This document shows, piece after piece, positions 11,010-23,005 of a stretch of 64,000 bases of DNA. The stretch lies in the NCBI RefSeq assembly GCF_047675955.1, contig NC_132927.1:66507702-66571701 (forward strand), in the 5' to 3' direction. Source of the stretch: Chlorocebus sabaeus. Taxonomy: Eukaryota > Chordata > Mammalia > Primates > Cercopithecidae. Under the pieces are notes generated by a model, which was not told the DNA's origin, did no database searches, and saw nothing but the letters and a program-made list of their open reading frames with translations. How positions within the stretch are numbered: the first letter of the stretch is position 1; every line of letters starts with the position of its first letter. Both the position numbers and the translations under genes were made by a program.

Positions 11010-11135
11010 CTCCATTCATCCCATTTCATTTCATCCTCATATCACCTGAGGAGGTAAGACTATACGCCCACTCTACAGATGGGGAAAGTGAGGCCCAGGA
11101 TTTTGAGGTGGGCAACAACATGTTCAGGGTCTTGT
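11010..11135 (-). repeat. MIR fragment
   Basis: Pattern 'cctcatatcacctgaggaggtaagac...cagatggggaaagtgaggccca', typical of a MIR tail. Orientation is uncertain. Confidence 0.5.
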
Positions 11136-11519
11136 AGTGTGAAGTGCTAAAAAAAAAAAAAAAAACGGTGAATAAAGGAGGCAGATTTTTCCAATTAACT
11201 TACATTGCAGTCTTTTCAGAGTTTTCCTTAATAATTCAATGCATGTGTTCACTGAGGTGCTGGGGATAATAGGGTGACCCCAGGCTAGGAAAGGAACTGA
11301 CACAGAGCCAATGATTAGAGTAACACAGTGTTGCCATAACCTAGGGAATGGAAGGAGGGATTCCCAATGCCACCATGGAGCTCAAGGATGTCTTCCATGG
11401 AAGGTGAAGCCTGACTGAAATCTGAAAGAATCTCATCCTGTGCAGAAAGATGGACAGTGCCAGGAATTACAGGTGGAGGGAACAGCCTGTGCAAAGGCAC
11501 AGAGACACAAAACACAAAT

Positions 11520-11625
11520 TGACTAGAATATAAGTTCCATGAGAACAAGAGCTTTGTCTTCATCAATATGTCCAGGCCTTGGCCATAATAGGTGCTCAAT
11601 GAATATTGAATACATGAATGAATAA
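11520..11625 (+). repeat. L2 3' end fragment
   Basis: 'agaatataagttccatgagaacaagagctttgtc...aataggtgctcaatgaatattgaatacatgaatgaa' is the typical L2 3' end. Confidence 0.65.
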
Positions 11626-12039
11626 ATGTATCAACAACTGAATTTAATTAACTTTCAGGAAGAGTTCAAACCACAAATTGTTTTAATCTTTTCTAACTTG
11701 TGGTTTCACCCATGTCTTGAGGAATCCTCCTTTCCATGCCTTAGGCAGATCCCAGCGTGTCTGTCCCTTCTAATATTAAAAACAGTCGCATTTTTGGAAG
11801 ACTCACTCTATTAAGAAGTTCACTCTAGTCCAAAGCATCCTCCATCCCCAGCTCAGACCCAATTCATGGCTCAAGACCTCACAGTGGGGAAGGGGTAGAG
11901 CCTTTCCTTATTCCCCTCCTCTTCCTACTCTGCTGCTTCTGGTGTCCCAGTGTCATGGAATGGGGAGGAGGGATTCGAGGAAAAGTTGCAGTTTTTCATT
12001 GAATCAGCTGTCTGCAACGAGCTGCACTGCATTGTGTTT
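11626..12039. other. Unassigned intergenic DNA
   Basis: No gene or clear repeat was recognised. Confidence 0.4.
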
Positions 12040-12349
12040 TGCTTGTTTGTTCATTTGTTTGTTTGTTTTTCGAGACAGTCTTGCTCTGTTTCCCAGGCCG
12101 AAGCATAGTGGCATGATTACAGCTCACTGCAGAACTCCTGGGCTCAGGTGATCTTCTCACCTCAACCTCCCAAGTAGCTGGGATTACAGGCATGCACCAC
12201 TACCCCCAGCTAATTTTTTGTATATTTTGTAGAGATGGAGTTTCACCACATTGCCCAGCCTGGTCTTGAACTCCTGGGCTCAAACGATCTGCCCATCTTG
12301 GACTCCCAAAGTGCTGGGATTACAGGTATAAGCAAGCACACCTAGCCTG
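12040..12349 (-). repeat. AluJ-like, antisense
   Basis: Diverged Alu with (TTTG)n at its tail side. Flanks are ctgcattgtgttttg / ctgcattacattttg. Confidence 0.8.
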
Positions 12350-12354
12350 CATTA

Positions 12355-12530
12355 CATTTTGGAAGGGCCATTCTTCATTGTCCTGAACTATTGCATACAT
12401 CACGAGATGTCCAGCACCCCTGCTCACTAAATACCAAGAGCAACCTCCCAATCACTGGGACAGCAGAAAACACAAACACCCCCTCATGCTGACAAATGCT
12501 CCCAAGGGAGTGATATCTGACTCTGAGAAC
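12355..12530. repeat. Possible hAT-type DNA transposon fossil
   Basis: 'cattgtcctgaactattgcatacatcacgagatgtccagca' resembles a common mammalian hAT-derived repeat. It is very diverged. Confidence 0.3.
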
Positions 12531-12961
12531 AGAGTCACAGCAGAGGTATTTGCCAAGCTCTCCTGGCTGCCCCCACCTGGTAAAAATGCTAGCTCTTTCT
12601 TGAAGCACATTGGGGTTCTATAGAGGCTCCCTGTGGGGACCTTCACAAGCCCGGCCCCCTGAGTTTGGCCTTGCATTATCCAGATGACTTCTCATGATCC
12701 TCAGTTCCTGCCTGGGGATACAGACTGTCTCCCTGCTGGGTTTCCCTCACACTGGCAGAGAGCCTCTTGGTCAGGATCCATCAAAGGTTTGAGTCAGCTA
12801 ATTTCTGTGGTATTCACTTGTCCCAGGAGGAGTCACAGATGTGCCAGCTGCTCTGTGGCTGCCCTATCTTTTCAGCAGCCAAAGCAAGCTGACTTCATCA
12901 TCATCTCTCTGCCAGTGAGAGACAGACATCAATCTCTGTCCTTGTGGGTATTGTCCATTCT
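12531..12961. other. Unassigned intergenic DNA
   Basis: No gene recognised. A 95-codon frame at 12684-12971 has no recognisable domain. Confidence 0.4.
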
Positions 12962-13303
12962 CATGCTGTAATAGAGACACATCTGAGACTGGGTAATTTA
13001 TAAAGGAAAGAAATCTGAAGGACTCACAGTTCTACATGGCTGGGGAGGCCTCACAATCATGACAGAAGGTGAAGGAGAAGTAAAGGCATGTCTTACATGG
13101 CAGCAGGCAAGGGAGCTTGTACAGGTGAACTCCCATTTATAAAACCACCAGATCTCCTGAGACTTGTTCACTACCATGAGAACAGTATGGAGGAAACCAC
13201 ACCCATGATTCAATTATCTCCACCTGCCCCTGCCCTTGATACATGCGGATTATTACAATTCAAGGTGAGATTTAGTTGGGGACACAGAGCCAAACCATAT
13301 CAT
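12962..13303 (-). repeat. MaLR LTR (MST/THE1-like), antisense
   Basis: Runs from 'gagactgggtaatttataaagg' to 'agccaaaccatatca', the reverse complement of the usual tgatatggtttggct start. It is joined on the right to MaLR internal sequence, so it is the 3' LTR of an antisense element. Confidence 0.75.
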
Positions 13304-14437
13304 TCTGCCCCTGGCCCCTCCCAAATCTCATATCCTCACATATCAAAATCAGTCATGTATTCTCAATGGTCCCCCAAAGTCTTAACTCATTTCAGCATTA
13401 ACCCAAAAGTCCATATTCCAAAGTTTCATCTGAGACAAGGCAAGTCCCTTCCACTTATGAGTCTGTAAAATCAAAAGCAAGTTAGTTACTTCCTAGATAC
13501 AACGGGGGTACAGGCATTTGGTAAATACACTCACTCCAAATGGGAAAAATTGGCCAAAACAAAGGGACTACAGGCCCCATGCAAATCAGAAATCCAGCAG
13601 GGCAGTCAAACTTTAAAGCTCCAAAATGATCTCTGTTGACTCCATGTCTCACATTCAGGTCATACTGATGCAAGAGGTGGATTCCCATGGTCTTGGGCAG
13701 CTCCACCCCTGTGGCTTTGCAGGGTACAGTCCCCTCCTGGCTCCTTTCATGGGCTGGCATCAAGTGTTTATGGTTTTTCCAGGCTCATGGTGCAAGCTGT
13801 CAGTGGATCTACAGTTCTGGGATCTGGAAGATGGTGGCCTCTTCTCACAGCTCCAGTAGGCAGTGCCCCATTGGGAACTCTGTGTGGGGACTCTGACCCC
13901 ATAATTCCCTTCCACTCTGCAGTAGCAGAGGTTCTCCATGAGGGCCCCATCCCTGCAGCAAACTTTTGCCTGGACATCCAGGCACTTCCATACATTCTCT
14001 GAAATCTAAGTGGAGGTTCTCAAACCTCAATTTTTGTCTTCTGTGCACCTAAAGGACCAACATCACATGGAAACTGCCAAGACTTGGGGCTTGTGCTCTC
14101 TGAAGCCACAGCCTGAGCTGTACCTTGGCCCCTTTTAGCCATAGCTGGAGCAGCAGGGATGCAGGGCACCAAGTCCCGAAGTTGCACACAGCAGGGAGGC
14201 CCTGGATTCAGCCCAGGAAAACATTTTTCCCTCCAACACCTCCAGACATGTGATGGAAGGGGCTGCCATGAAGGTCTCTGACATGCCCTGGAGACATTTC
14301 CCCCATTGTCTTGTCAATTAGCATTTGGTTCCTTGTTACTTATGCAAATTTATGAGGCTGATTTGAATTTCTCTCCAGAAAATGGGTTTTTCTTTTCTAT
14401 CACATCATCAGGCTGTAAATTTTTCAAACTTTTATCC
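13304..14437 (-). mobile_element. MaLR internal region (THE1/MST-int-like)
   Basis: Antisense internal sequence of a MaLR retrotransposon. 'gacatgccctggagacat', 'cccattgtcttgtcaatta' and 'cctttcatgggctggcat' are characteristic. MaLR internals are non-autonomous relatives of ERV-L and carry no functional gene here. Several short frames (13088-14317) are by-products. The element is cut off by the assembly gap. Confidence 0.7.
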
Positions 14438-14537
14438 NNNNNNNNNNNNNNNNNNNNNNNNNNNNNNNNNNNNNNNNNNNNNNNNNNNNNNNNNNNNNNN
14501 NNNNNNNNNNNNNNNNNNNNNNNNNNNNNNNNNNNNN
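14438..14537. other. Assembly gap (100 N)
   Basis: Exactly 100 N, the usual placeholder for a gap of unknown size. Reading frames crossing it are meaningless. Confidence 0.99.
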
Positions 14538-14821
14538 ATTGAGGTTAGAGAGACACAAAAGAGTCAAAGCTTTCAAACTTCACCTGTGCCATGACAGAAG
14601 CAGTGAAGGTGGGAATGGCAGCTCGTGAGGGGTGTTACCAAAACTTGGTGGACGTGGCATGACTCTACTGGGTCTGGGGAGGCTTCAGCCATTTCTTTAT
14701 CCACATATTCATTGAGTGCCTACCGTATGCCAGGAGTGGCACTGGGGAACTCAGAAATGAAAAAGACCTTATACCTCATAATCTATTAGGAGAAGGAGAT
14801 ACACAAATAGGGCATTACTTT
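14538..14821. other. Unassigned DNA, possible L2-like piece
   Basis: 'tattcattgagtgcctaccgtatgccaggagtggcactgggg' at about 14705-14755 resembles an old LINE2-type motif. The rest is unassigned. Confidence 0.35.
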
Positions 14822-15136
14822 TCTTTCTTTTTTTTTTTTTTTTTTTTTGAGAAGGAGTCTTGCTCTGTTACCCAGGCTGGAGTGGCAGTGGCACAATCTT
14901 GGCTCACTGCAACCTCTGCCTCTTGGGTTCAAGCTATTCTTCTGCCTCATCCTCCCAAGTAGTTGGGACTACAGGCACATGTCACCACACCTGGCTAATT
15001 TTTTGTGCTTTTTAGTAGAGATAGGGTTTCACCATGTTGTCCAGGGCTAGTCTCAAACTCCTAGCCTCAAGCAATCTGCCCACTTCAGCCTCCCAATGTG
15101 CTGGGATTTACAGGCGTGAGCCACCACACCCCGCCA
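14822..15136 (-). repeat. Alu, antisense
   Basis: Full-length Alu with long poly-T; flanked by cattacttt on both sides. Confidence 0.85.
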
Positions 15137-15204
15137 ATCATTACTTTATAATGTGATTAGAAGGGAAGAAAGCTAATAGTCAATGTCCAGGGAGTTCTGT
15201 TGTT

Positions 15205-15906
15205 AGGGGTTGAATTGTGTCCCTCTGCAAAAGACATATCTTGACCTCGAGTGCCTCAGAATGTGGCCTTATTTGGAAACAAGGTCATTATAGATGTAAT
15301 TATTTAAAATGAGGTCATATTGAAGTGGGTGGGCCCCTACTCCGATATGACGGGTGTCCTTCATTTTTATTTTTATTTTTTTATTTTTTGAGGCAGAGTC
15401 TCGCTCTGTTTCCCAGGCTGGAGTGCAGTGGTACGATCAGCATGCACCAGCACGCTCAGCTAATTTTTGTATTTTTAGTAGAGACGGGGTTTTGCCATTT
15501 TGGCCAGGCTGATCTCAAACTCCTGGGCTTAACCAATCTAGCCACCGCAGCCTCCCAAAGTGCTGCAATTACAGGCAACAGCTACCTTGCCCAGCTAATA
15601 TGACTGGTGCCCTTTAAAGAAGAGATGTGTGTGAAGACAGAGACACACAGGGAGATCACCATGTGATGATGGAGGCAGAGACTGAAGGTGTGCAGCTGCA
15701 AGCCATGGAGCACCAAGCAGTACCAGCAACAGCAGAAACTAACAGAGAGGCAGAGAACGGATTCTCTCCTGGAGCCTTCAAGGGAGAGCATGGCCCTTCC
15801 AGATCCTTGATTTTGGACTTCTAGTCTTTGAAACTGTGAGACAATACGTTCCTGTTGTTTTAAGACACTTAGTTTGTGGCATGTTTTTACAGAAGTCCCA
15901 GCAAAC
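15205..15906 (+). repeat. MLT1-like MaLR LTR, split by an Alu
   Basis: Sense LTR starting 'tgttaggggttgaattgtgtccct', with 'aatgtggccttatttgga' and 'gatgtaattatttaaaatgaggtcat', ending 'agcaaactaatgca'. An Alu interrupts it at 15361-15597. Confidence 0.7.
15361..15597 (-). repeat. Internally deleted Alu, antisense
   Basis: Lacks the middle of the right arm (cgatcagcatgcaccagc junction near 15435). TSD atatgacgggtgtcctt / atatgactggtgccctt. Confidence 0.75.
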
Positions 15907-16487
15907 TAATGCATATGCTGAATGAAGAAGAGACAAGAGCTTCCTATTTATGCACAAAACATAAATAGAAAGAATTCAAGGCATAACACTACAAAAAAAT
16001 GGTCAAACCACCAAGGAAGACAAGATAGGAAGAAACAAATTATCTACAAAACAACCAGAAAACAAATTACAAAATGGCAGTAGTAAATTCTCACTTATCA
16101 AGAATTACTTTGAAATTAAATGGATTAAATTCTCTAGTCAAAAGACATAGAGTGGCTAAACTGATTTTTTTAAAAGCACCAACTCTATGCTGCCTACAAG
16201 AGACTCACCTCACTTTTTAAGGCTACACAGATTAAAAGTAAAAAGATGAAGAAAGATATTCCATGCAAATGGAAACCAAAAGAGAGCAGGGATATCCCAT
16301 ATTTATATCAGAAAAAAAGTAAGCAACAAAACTATAAAAAAAGAGGTAAAGAAGGATATTACATGATGATAAGAGCAGTCAGTTTATCAAAAGGTCAGTT
16401 ATCAAAAGGATATAACAATTTTGAATATATTTGCCCCTGACTTAGGGATGCATATATAAAGAAAATGTTTAAGAAAACTGAAGGGAG

Positions 16488-16798
16488 CCCGGGCACAGTG
16501 GCTCATACCTGTAATCCTATCATTTTGGGAGGCCAAGGCAGGTGGATCATTTGAAGTCAGGAGTTCGAGATCAGCTTGACCAACATGGTGAAACCCTGTC
16601 TCTACTAAAAAATACAAAAAAAAAAAAAAAACACAAAAAAATTAGCTGGGCATAGGTGGCATATGCCTGTAATCTCAGCTATTCGGGAGGCCTGAGACAG
16701 GAGAATTGTTTGAACCCAGAAGGTGGAAGCTGTAGTGTGTCGAGATTGTGCCATTGCACTCCAGCCTGGGTGACAGAGCAAGACTCCATCTCAAAAGA
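16488..16798 (+). repeat. Alu
   Basis: Alu within L1. Its TSD gaaaactgaagggag (16473-16487) recurs as agaaactgaaaggag after the microsatellite (17185-17199), so the microsatellite is its tail. Confidence 0.85.
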
Positions 16799-16845
16799 AG
16801 AAAGAAAGAAAGAAAGAGAGAAAGAGAGAGAGAGAGAGAGAGAAG

Positions 16846-16926
<81 letters not shown>

Positions 16927-16977
16927 AAGAAAGACAGAGAAAGAAAGACAGACAGACAGGAAAGAAAGAAAGAAAGA

Positions 16978-17034
<57 letters not shown>

Positions 17035-17059
17035 GAAGAAAGAAAGAAAGAAGAAAGAA

Positions 17060-17090
<31 letters not shown>

Positions 17091-17184
17091 AGAAAGAAAG
17101 AAAGAAAGAAAGAAGAGAAGAAAGGAAGGAAGGAAGGAAGGAAGGAAGGAAGGAAGGAAGGAAGGAAGGAAAGAAAGAAAAGAA
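16799..17184. repeat. (GAAA)n/(GGAA)n purine microsatellite
   Basis: About 385 bp derived from the Alu poly-A tail, with GA, GACA and a GGAA block at about 17123-17170. Frames through it code only Lys/Glu/Arg or Ser/Phe/Leu runs. Confidence 0.9.
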
Positions 17185-17576
17185 AGAAACTGAAAGGAGA
17201 CATAGATCTCAATACAATAATGGTAAGGGACTTTAATATCCCACTTTCAACAATCCAGACAGAAAATTAATAAAGGACCTGAAGAAATAGAAAATCTAAA
17301 CAGATCAATAATGAGTATAAAGATTGAATCAGTAATAAAAAGTCTCCCACTAAAGAAAGACCCAGGACCAGGACCAAGTGCCTTCATGAGTGAATTCTTT
17401 CAAATGTTTAAAGAAGAACCAATACCAAGCTTTTGCAAACTCTTCCAAAAATATCAAAGAAGAAATACTTCCAAACTCATTTTACAAGGCCAGCATTACC
17501 CTGGTGCCAAAGCCAGACAAAGGCATTACAAGAAAAGAAAATGTTAGGGCGATATATCTAATAAACCAAGATGTAG

Positions 17577-17893
17577 AAGCCGGGCTCACGCCTGTAACTC
17601 CAGCCTTTGGGAGAATTGCTTGAGCCCAGGAGTTCAAGACCAGTGTGGGCAACATAGTGAGACCCTGCTGCTACAGTTTTTTTTTTTTTTTTTTAATTAG
17701 CTGGGCATGGTGGCACATTCCTGTAGTCTCAGCTACTTGGAAGCTGAGGCAGGAGGATTGCTTGGGCCCAGAAAATGGAGACTGAAGTGACCCATGATTG
17801 CACCACTGCACTCCAGCCTGGGTGACAGAGTGAGACTATGTCTCAAAAAATAAATAAATAAAAATAAAAATAAAATAAAAACAAAAAAAAAAC
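17577..17893 (+). repeat. Alu with left-arm deletion
   Basis: Starts gccgggctcacgcc and lacks part of the left arm. The tail has (AAAT)n. Flanks are ccaagatg / acaaagatg. Confidence 0.75.
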
Positions 17894-18012
17894 AAAGATG
17901 CCAAAATTCTTCACAAAATACTAGCAAACCAAGTTCAACAGCACATTAAAAGAATCATTCACCATGATCAAGTGGGATTTATCTCTGTGATGCAAAGACT
18001 GTTCAGCATATA

Positions 18013-18431
18013 TGATATAGTTTAGATATTTTCCCCTCTCCAAATCTTATGTTGAAATGTAATCCTCAATGTTGGAGGTGGGGCCTGGTGGGAGGTATCT
18101 GGATTGTGGGAATAGATCCCTCATGAATGATTTGGGCTTCCCCTTGGTGATAAGTGAGCTCTCACTCTGACTTCACACGAGATCTGGTCATTTAAAAGTA
18201 TATGACATGCCCCCCCTTGTCCACTTTCTGTTGCTCTCGTTCTCACTGTGTGATGTGCCTGCTTACTCTTTGCCTTCCTCCATGATGAGAAGTTTCCTAA
18301 TGCCTCCTTGGAAGCAAATGCCACTATGCTTCCTGTAGAGCCTGCAGAATCACGAGCCAATTAATTCTCTTTTCTTATAAATTACCCAGTCTCAGGTATT
18401 CTTTATAGCAATGCAAGAATGCCCTAATACA
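18013..18431 (+). repeat. MaLR solo LTR in L1, sense
   Basis: From tgatatagtttagat to ccctaataca. L1 sequence resumes with atatgcaaatc. An atat flank is seen on both sides. Confidence 0.75.
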
Positions 18432-18610
18432 ATATGCAAATCAATAAATGTGATACATCACATTAACAGAATGAGAAGCAAAAGCCATATAATCATCTCA
18501 TTAGACGCAGGAAAAGTATTTGGCAAAATTCAACATCGCTTCATGATAAAAACTCTCAACAATTTAGGTATAGAAGGAATAAGCCTCAATACAACAAAAA
18601 CCATACATGA

Positions 18611-18906
18611 GGCCGGGTGCAGTGGCTCACGCCTGTAATCCCAGCACTTTGGGAGGCCGAGGCAGGCGGATCACCTGAGGTCAGGAGTTTGAGACCAGCG
18701 AGAGAAACCCTGTCTCTACTAAAAATACAAAAATTAGCTGGGCATGGTGACGTGCACCTGTCCTCCCAGCTATTCAAGGATCCATCCTGAGTCAGGAGGA
18801 TCACTTGAACCCGGGAGGCAGAGGTTGCAGTGAGCCAAGACCCTGCCTTGGCACTCCAGCCTGGGCAACAAGGGCAAAACTCCATCTCAAAAAAAAAAAA
18901 AAAAAA
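18611..18906 (+). repeat. Alu
   Basis: Alu with a short internal deletion after gagaccagc; poly-A to 18906. Confidence 0.85.
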
Positions 18907-19388
18907 ATGACAAACCCACAGCTAACGTCATACTCAAAGGTGAAAAGTTGAAAGCTTTTCCTCTGTGACCAAGGCCAAGACAAGGATGTTTATTTCCATC
19001 ACATTTATTCAATGTATACTGGAAGTCCTTGCCAGAGCACTTAGGCAAGAGAAAAAAATAAAAGGCATCCAAATAAGAAAGGGAGATGTAAAATTGTCTG
19101 TTTGCTGGTGACATGATTTATACACAGAAAACCCTAACGACTCCACAGACCAAAAAAAAAAAAAAAAAAACTGTTAGAACTAATGAAGAAATATAGTGAA
19201 GTTGTAGGATACAAATATCAACACACAAAAATTAGTAGTTTTTATACATAAAAAAACTATTAAAAAATCAAGAAAACAATCCCAGTCACAATAGCTATAA
19301 AAATATTAAATACTTAAGAATAAATTTAAATGAGGTAAAAGATCTGTGCATTAAAAACTATAAAACACTGATGAAAGAAATTGAAGAG

Positions 19389-19532
19389 CCAGGTACAGTG
19401 GCTCATGCCTGTAATCCCAGTTCTTAGGGAGGCAGAGGCGGGAGGATAGCTTGAGCCCAGGAGTTGGAGATCTGCCTGAGAAATATAGTGAGACCCTGTT
19501 CTCCACAAAAAGAAAAAAAGAAAAAAAAAAGA
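19389..19532 (+). repeat. Free left Alu monomer (FLAM-like)
   Basis: Only one Alu arm, with A-rich tail. TSD gaaagaaattgaaga / gaaagaaactgaaga. Confidence 0.7.
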
Positions 19533-19606
19533 GAAAGAAACTGAAGAAGACACAAACAAATGGAAAAATGTACTGTGTTCATGGATTAGAATAATTAATA
19601 TTGTTA

Positions 19607-19914
19607 GGCCAGGTGCAGTGGCTCACACCTGTAATCCCAGCACTTTGGAAGGCCAAGGTGGGCAAATCACCTGAGGTCAGGTGTTCGAGACCAGCCTGGC
19701 CAACATGGCAAAACCCCGTTTCTACTAAAAAAAAAAAAAAAAAAAAAAAAATTAGCCAAGCCTGGTGGCAGGCACCTGTAATCCCTGTGGCTCGGAAGGC
19801 TGAGGCAGGAGAATTGCTTGAACACAGGAGGTGGAGGTTGCAGTAAGCCAAGATTGCACCACTGCACTCCAGCCTGGGTGACAGAGTGAGACTCTTTCTC
19901 AAAAAAAAAAAAAA
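19607..19914 (+). repeat. Alu
   Basis: Full-length Alu. TSD ttaatattgtt / ttaatattttt. Confidence 0.85.
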
Positions 19915-20062
19915 AATTAATATTTTTTAAATGTCCATACTACCCAAAGTGATATGCAGATTCAGTGCAATCCCCATCAAAATTCCTATGTCATTTTTTA
20001 CAGAAATAGAAAAAGACCATCCTGAAATTCATATGAAACCACAAAAGACCATAAAAGGCAAT

Positions 20063-20430
20063 TATATTAGTCCATTCTCACATTGCTATAAAGAACTACC
20101 TAAGACTGTGTAATTTATAAAGAAAAGAGGTTTAATTGGCTCATGGTTCCAATGGCTGGGGAGGCCTCAGGAAACTTACAATCCTAGTGGAAGGGAGAAG
20201 GGGAAGCAAGCACATCTTCACATGGCAGGAGTAGAAAGAGAGAAAAGGGGGAAGTGCAACACACTTTTAAGCAATCAGATCTTGTGAGAACTCACTCACT
20301 ATCACAAGAATAGCAAAGGGAAAAATCTGCCCCCATGATCCAATCACTTCCTACTAGATCCCTCTTCTAACATGTGGGGATTACAATTCAACATGGGATT
20401 TGGGTGGCGACATAGAACCAAGCCATGTCA
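20063..20430 (-). repeat. MaLR solo LTR in L1, antisense
   Basis: Antisense THE1/MST-like LTR with an exact 5-bp TSD gcaat (20058-20062, 20431-20435). The right end reads 'aaccaagccatgtca'. Confidence 0.85.
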
Positions 20431-21788
20431 GCAATCTTGAGCAAAAACAACACATCTGGAAGCATCACACTACCTGATTTCAAACTATATTACAAAGCTA
20501 TAGTAATCAAAACAACATGTACTGGCATAAGAAGAGAAACATTGCCCAACGGAACAGAATAGAGGATACAGAAATAAACCTATGCCTTTATGGTCAATTT
20601 ATTTTCAACAAAGGTGCCAAAAACACATGATGAGAAATGAATAGTTTCTTCAATAAAGAGTGTTGAGAAAATTGAATATCGACTGCAAAAGAGTAAAATT
20701 TGACTCTTATCTCATACCATATACAAAAATCAAGTCAAAAAGCGTTAAAGACTTAAATGTAAGACATGAAACTGTACAACCGCTAGAATAAAAAGGATAA
20801 AAGCTATGTGACATTGGTCTGAGAAGTGACTTTTTGGATTTGACCCCAAAAGCATGGGCAACAAAAGCAAAAATAGCATGCGATTGCATCAAACTTAAAA
20901 GCTTCTTCAAAGCAAAGAAAATGATGAACAGAGTGAAGAGACAAACTACAGATTGGGAGAAAATATTTGCAAGCCATGTATCTGATAAAGGGTTAATATC
21001 CAAAATATATAAGGAGATCAAACAGTTCAATAGCAAAGAAAAAGATACTCAGATTAAAAAATGATCAAAGGACCTGAACATACATTTCTCGAAAGAAGAC
21101 ATACATATGGCCAACAAATACATGAAAAAATACTCAACATTATTAATCATCAGGGAAATGTAAATTAAAATCACAATGAGATATCACCTCACACCTGCGA
21201 TAATGGCGAATATCAAAAAGAAGAAAGATAAATGCTGGTGAAGATGCAGAGAAAAGGGAACTCTTGTACACTTGTTGTGGGAGTGTAAGTTAGTACAGCC
21301 ATTATGGAAAACTGTATGGTGGTTCCTCAAGAACTAAAAATAGAACTACAATATGATCTAACAATTCCACTTCTGGGTATATATCCAAAGGATTTGAAAT
21401 CAGTATGTCAAAGAGAGAGCTTCACTCCCATGTTCATTGCAGCATTTTTCACAATAGCCAGGAGACGGAACCCACCTAATTGTCCAACAGATGATTAGAT
21501 AAAGAAAATGTGGCATATATACACAATGGAATACTATTCAGCCTTCTGGAAGAAGCAAACTCTTTCATTTGCAACATGGATGAACTTGGAGGACATTATC
21601 CTAAGTGAAATAAGCCAGGTACAGAAAGACAAACTCCACATGATTTCACTTATATGAGGAAACTAAAACAATCAAACTCACAGAAGCAGAGAATAGAATG
21701 GTTGTTACCAGAGGCTAGGGATGGAGGGAATGGGGAGATGTTGGTCAAGTGGTACAAAGTTTCAGCAAGACAGGAGGAATAAGGAGAA

Positions 21789-21980
21789 ATTTTTTTTGAG
21801 GCAGGGTCTCACTCTGTTGCCCAGGCTTCAGTGCAGTGACATATCATGGCTCGCCACAGTCATAAACTCCTGGGCTCAAATAATCCTCCTGCCTCAGCCT
21901 CTCAAGTAACTGGGACTACAAGCATGTGCCATCACACCCAGCTATTTTTTTTACAGAGACAAGGTCTTGCTATGTTGTTT
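21789..21980 (-). repeat. Partial Alu, antisense
   Basis: Alu right or left arm remnant beginning 'ttttttttgaggcagggtctcac' and ending 'aaggtcttgctatgttg'. Confidence 0.65.
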
Positions 21981-22229
21981 AATTTATCGATAAACTGATT
22001 CTCAGAGAGAAAAGAAAGGAAAATGGAGTCAGAGATTGACTGCAAAGGGCATGGGGGAACTTTAGACTCTATAAAGTGTTCTAGAACTTTATCATAGTGG
22101 TAGTTTCATGAGTATATACTTTACCAAAACTCATTCAACTATATACTTAATATGGGTAAATTTTATGGTATATGTATTATAGCACTGAAAAGGTGCTTTT
22201 TTTAAGACAAAATACTTAAACAGACATGG

Positions 22230-22850
22230 CACTTCATAGAAGAGCCCATATAAATAGACAGTGAACCCATGAAAAAATGATCAACATCATTCGTCATCAG
22301 GGAAATACAAATTATAACCACAAATTATAACTACATTCCCACCAGATTGGCTAAAAGCAAAAGGACAGGTAATATAAGTGATGGAGAAGATGAGGAGAAA
22401 CCAGAACATTTGTACACTGCTAATGAGAATGTAAAATTGTACAACAACTATGGAAAATAGTATCTCTTAAAGCTGTGACCCAGCACTTCCACCCAAGAGA
22501 CATGAGTGCATGTATCTACCAAAATGTATGTATAGAATGTGCATAGAGATCTTATTGGTAATACCCAATGGTCAGAAATAGCCCATGGGTCCATCAACAG
22601 ATAGACAGATGAACGTGTTGGGGCGTAACTATTCAAAGGAATACTAGACAACAATAAAAAGGGAATGAATTGTTCATACATGCAACAACATAGATAAATC
22701 TCAAAAAGTATATTGAATGAAAGAAGCCAAATACCAAAATGTATGTGCCATTTGGGTCATTTATATGAAGTTCTAGAACAAGCAAGACTAAGTGATGGTG
22801 TTAAATATCAGATCAGTGTTTGTTTCTGGATAGTATATGTATAGACTAAA
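22230..22850 (+). mobile_element. Second ancient L1 fragment
   Basis: Repeats the ORF2 C-terminal region: 'catcagggaaatacaaatta', 'tgagaatgtaaaattgtacaac', 'aaaggaatactagacaacaa'. It must be a different L1 copy from the preceding one. Confidence 0.7.
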
Positions 22851-22856
22851 ACGATG

Positions 22857-22995
22857 CATGAATTCCAGCATTTTCGGGGGCCAACGCAGGGAGATTGCTT
22901 GAGCCCAGGAGGATCACTTGAGCCCAGGAGTTCAAGATCAGCTTGGGCAACATAGTGGGATCCTATCTCCAAAAAATACAAAAAAATAAATAAAA
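22857..22995 (+). repeat. Old Alu monomer
   Basis: One diverged Alu arm with A-rich tail; flanks gcatgaa / gcatgaag. Confidence 0.6.
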
Positions 22996-23005
22996 AAAAA
23001 ATAAA

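Larger units (their letters stand above)
15907..22200 (+). mobile_element. Ancient L1 ORF2 and 3' region, heavily interrupted
   Basis: Sense L1 fossil. The endonuclease part lies at about 16070-16480 ('aaatggattaaattctctagtcaaaagacatagagtggc', 'gctgcctacaagagactcac'). Reverse transcriptase pieces follow to about 20060, and the C-terminal part runs from 20431 to about 21650 ('cttctgggtatatatccaaagga', 'atggaatactattcagcc'). An older L1M-type 3' end ('actcattcaactatatacttaatatggg') comes last. It holds frame-breaking stops and indels, two MaLR LTRs, five Alu or half-Alu insertions and a long GAAA tract. No intact ORF1 or ORF2 remains. There may be two joined L1 fossils. Confidence 0.85.

Noticed and set aside
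14306..14594. Frames crossing the gap
   Set aside because: They consist largely of N.
16656..17270. 204-codon plus frame and 177-codon minus frame
   Set aside because: Alu plus GAAA tract; no protein-like composition.
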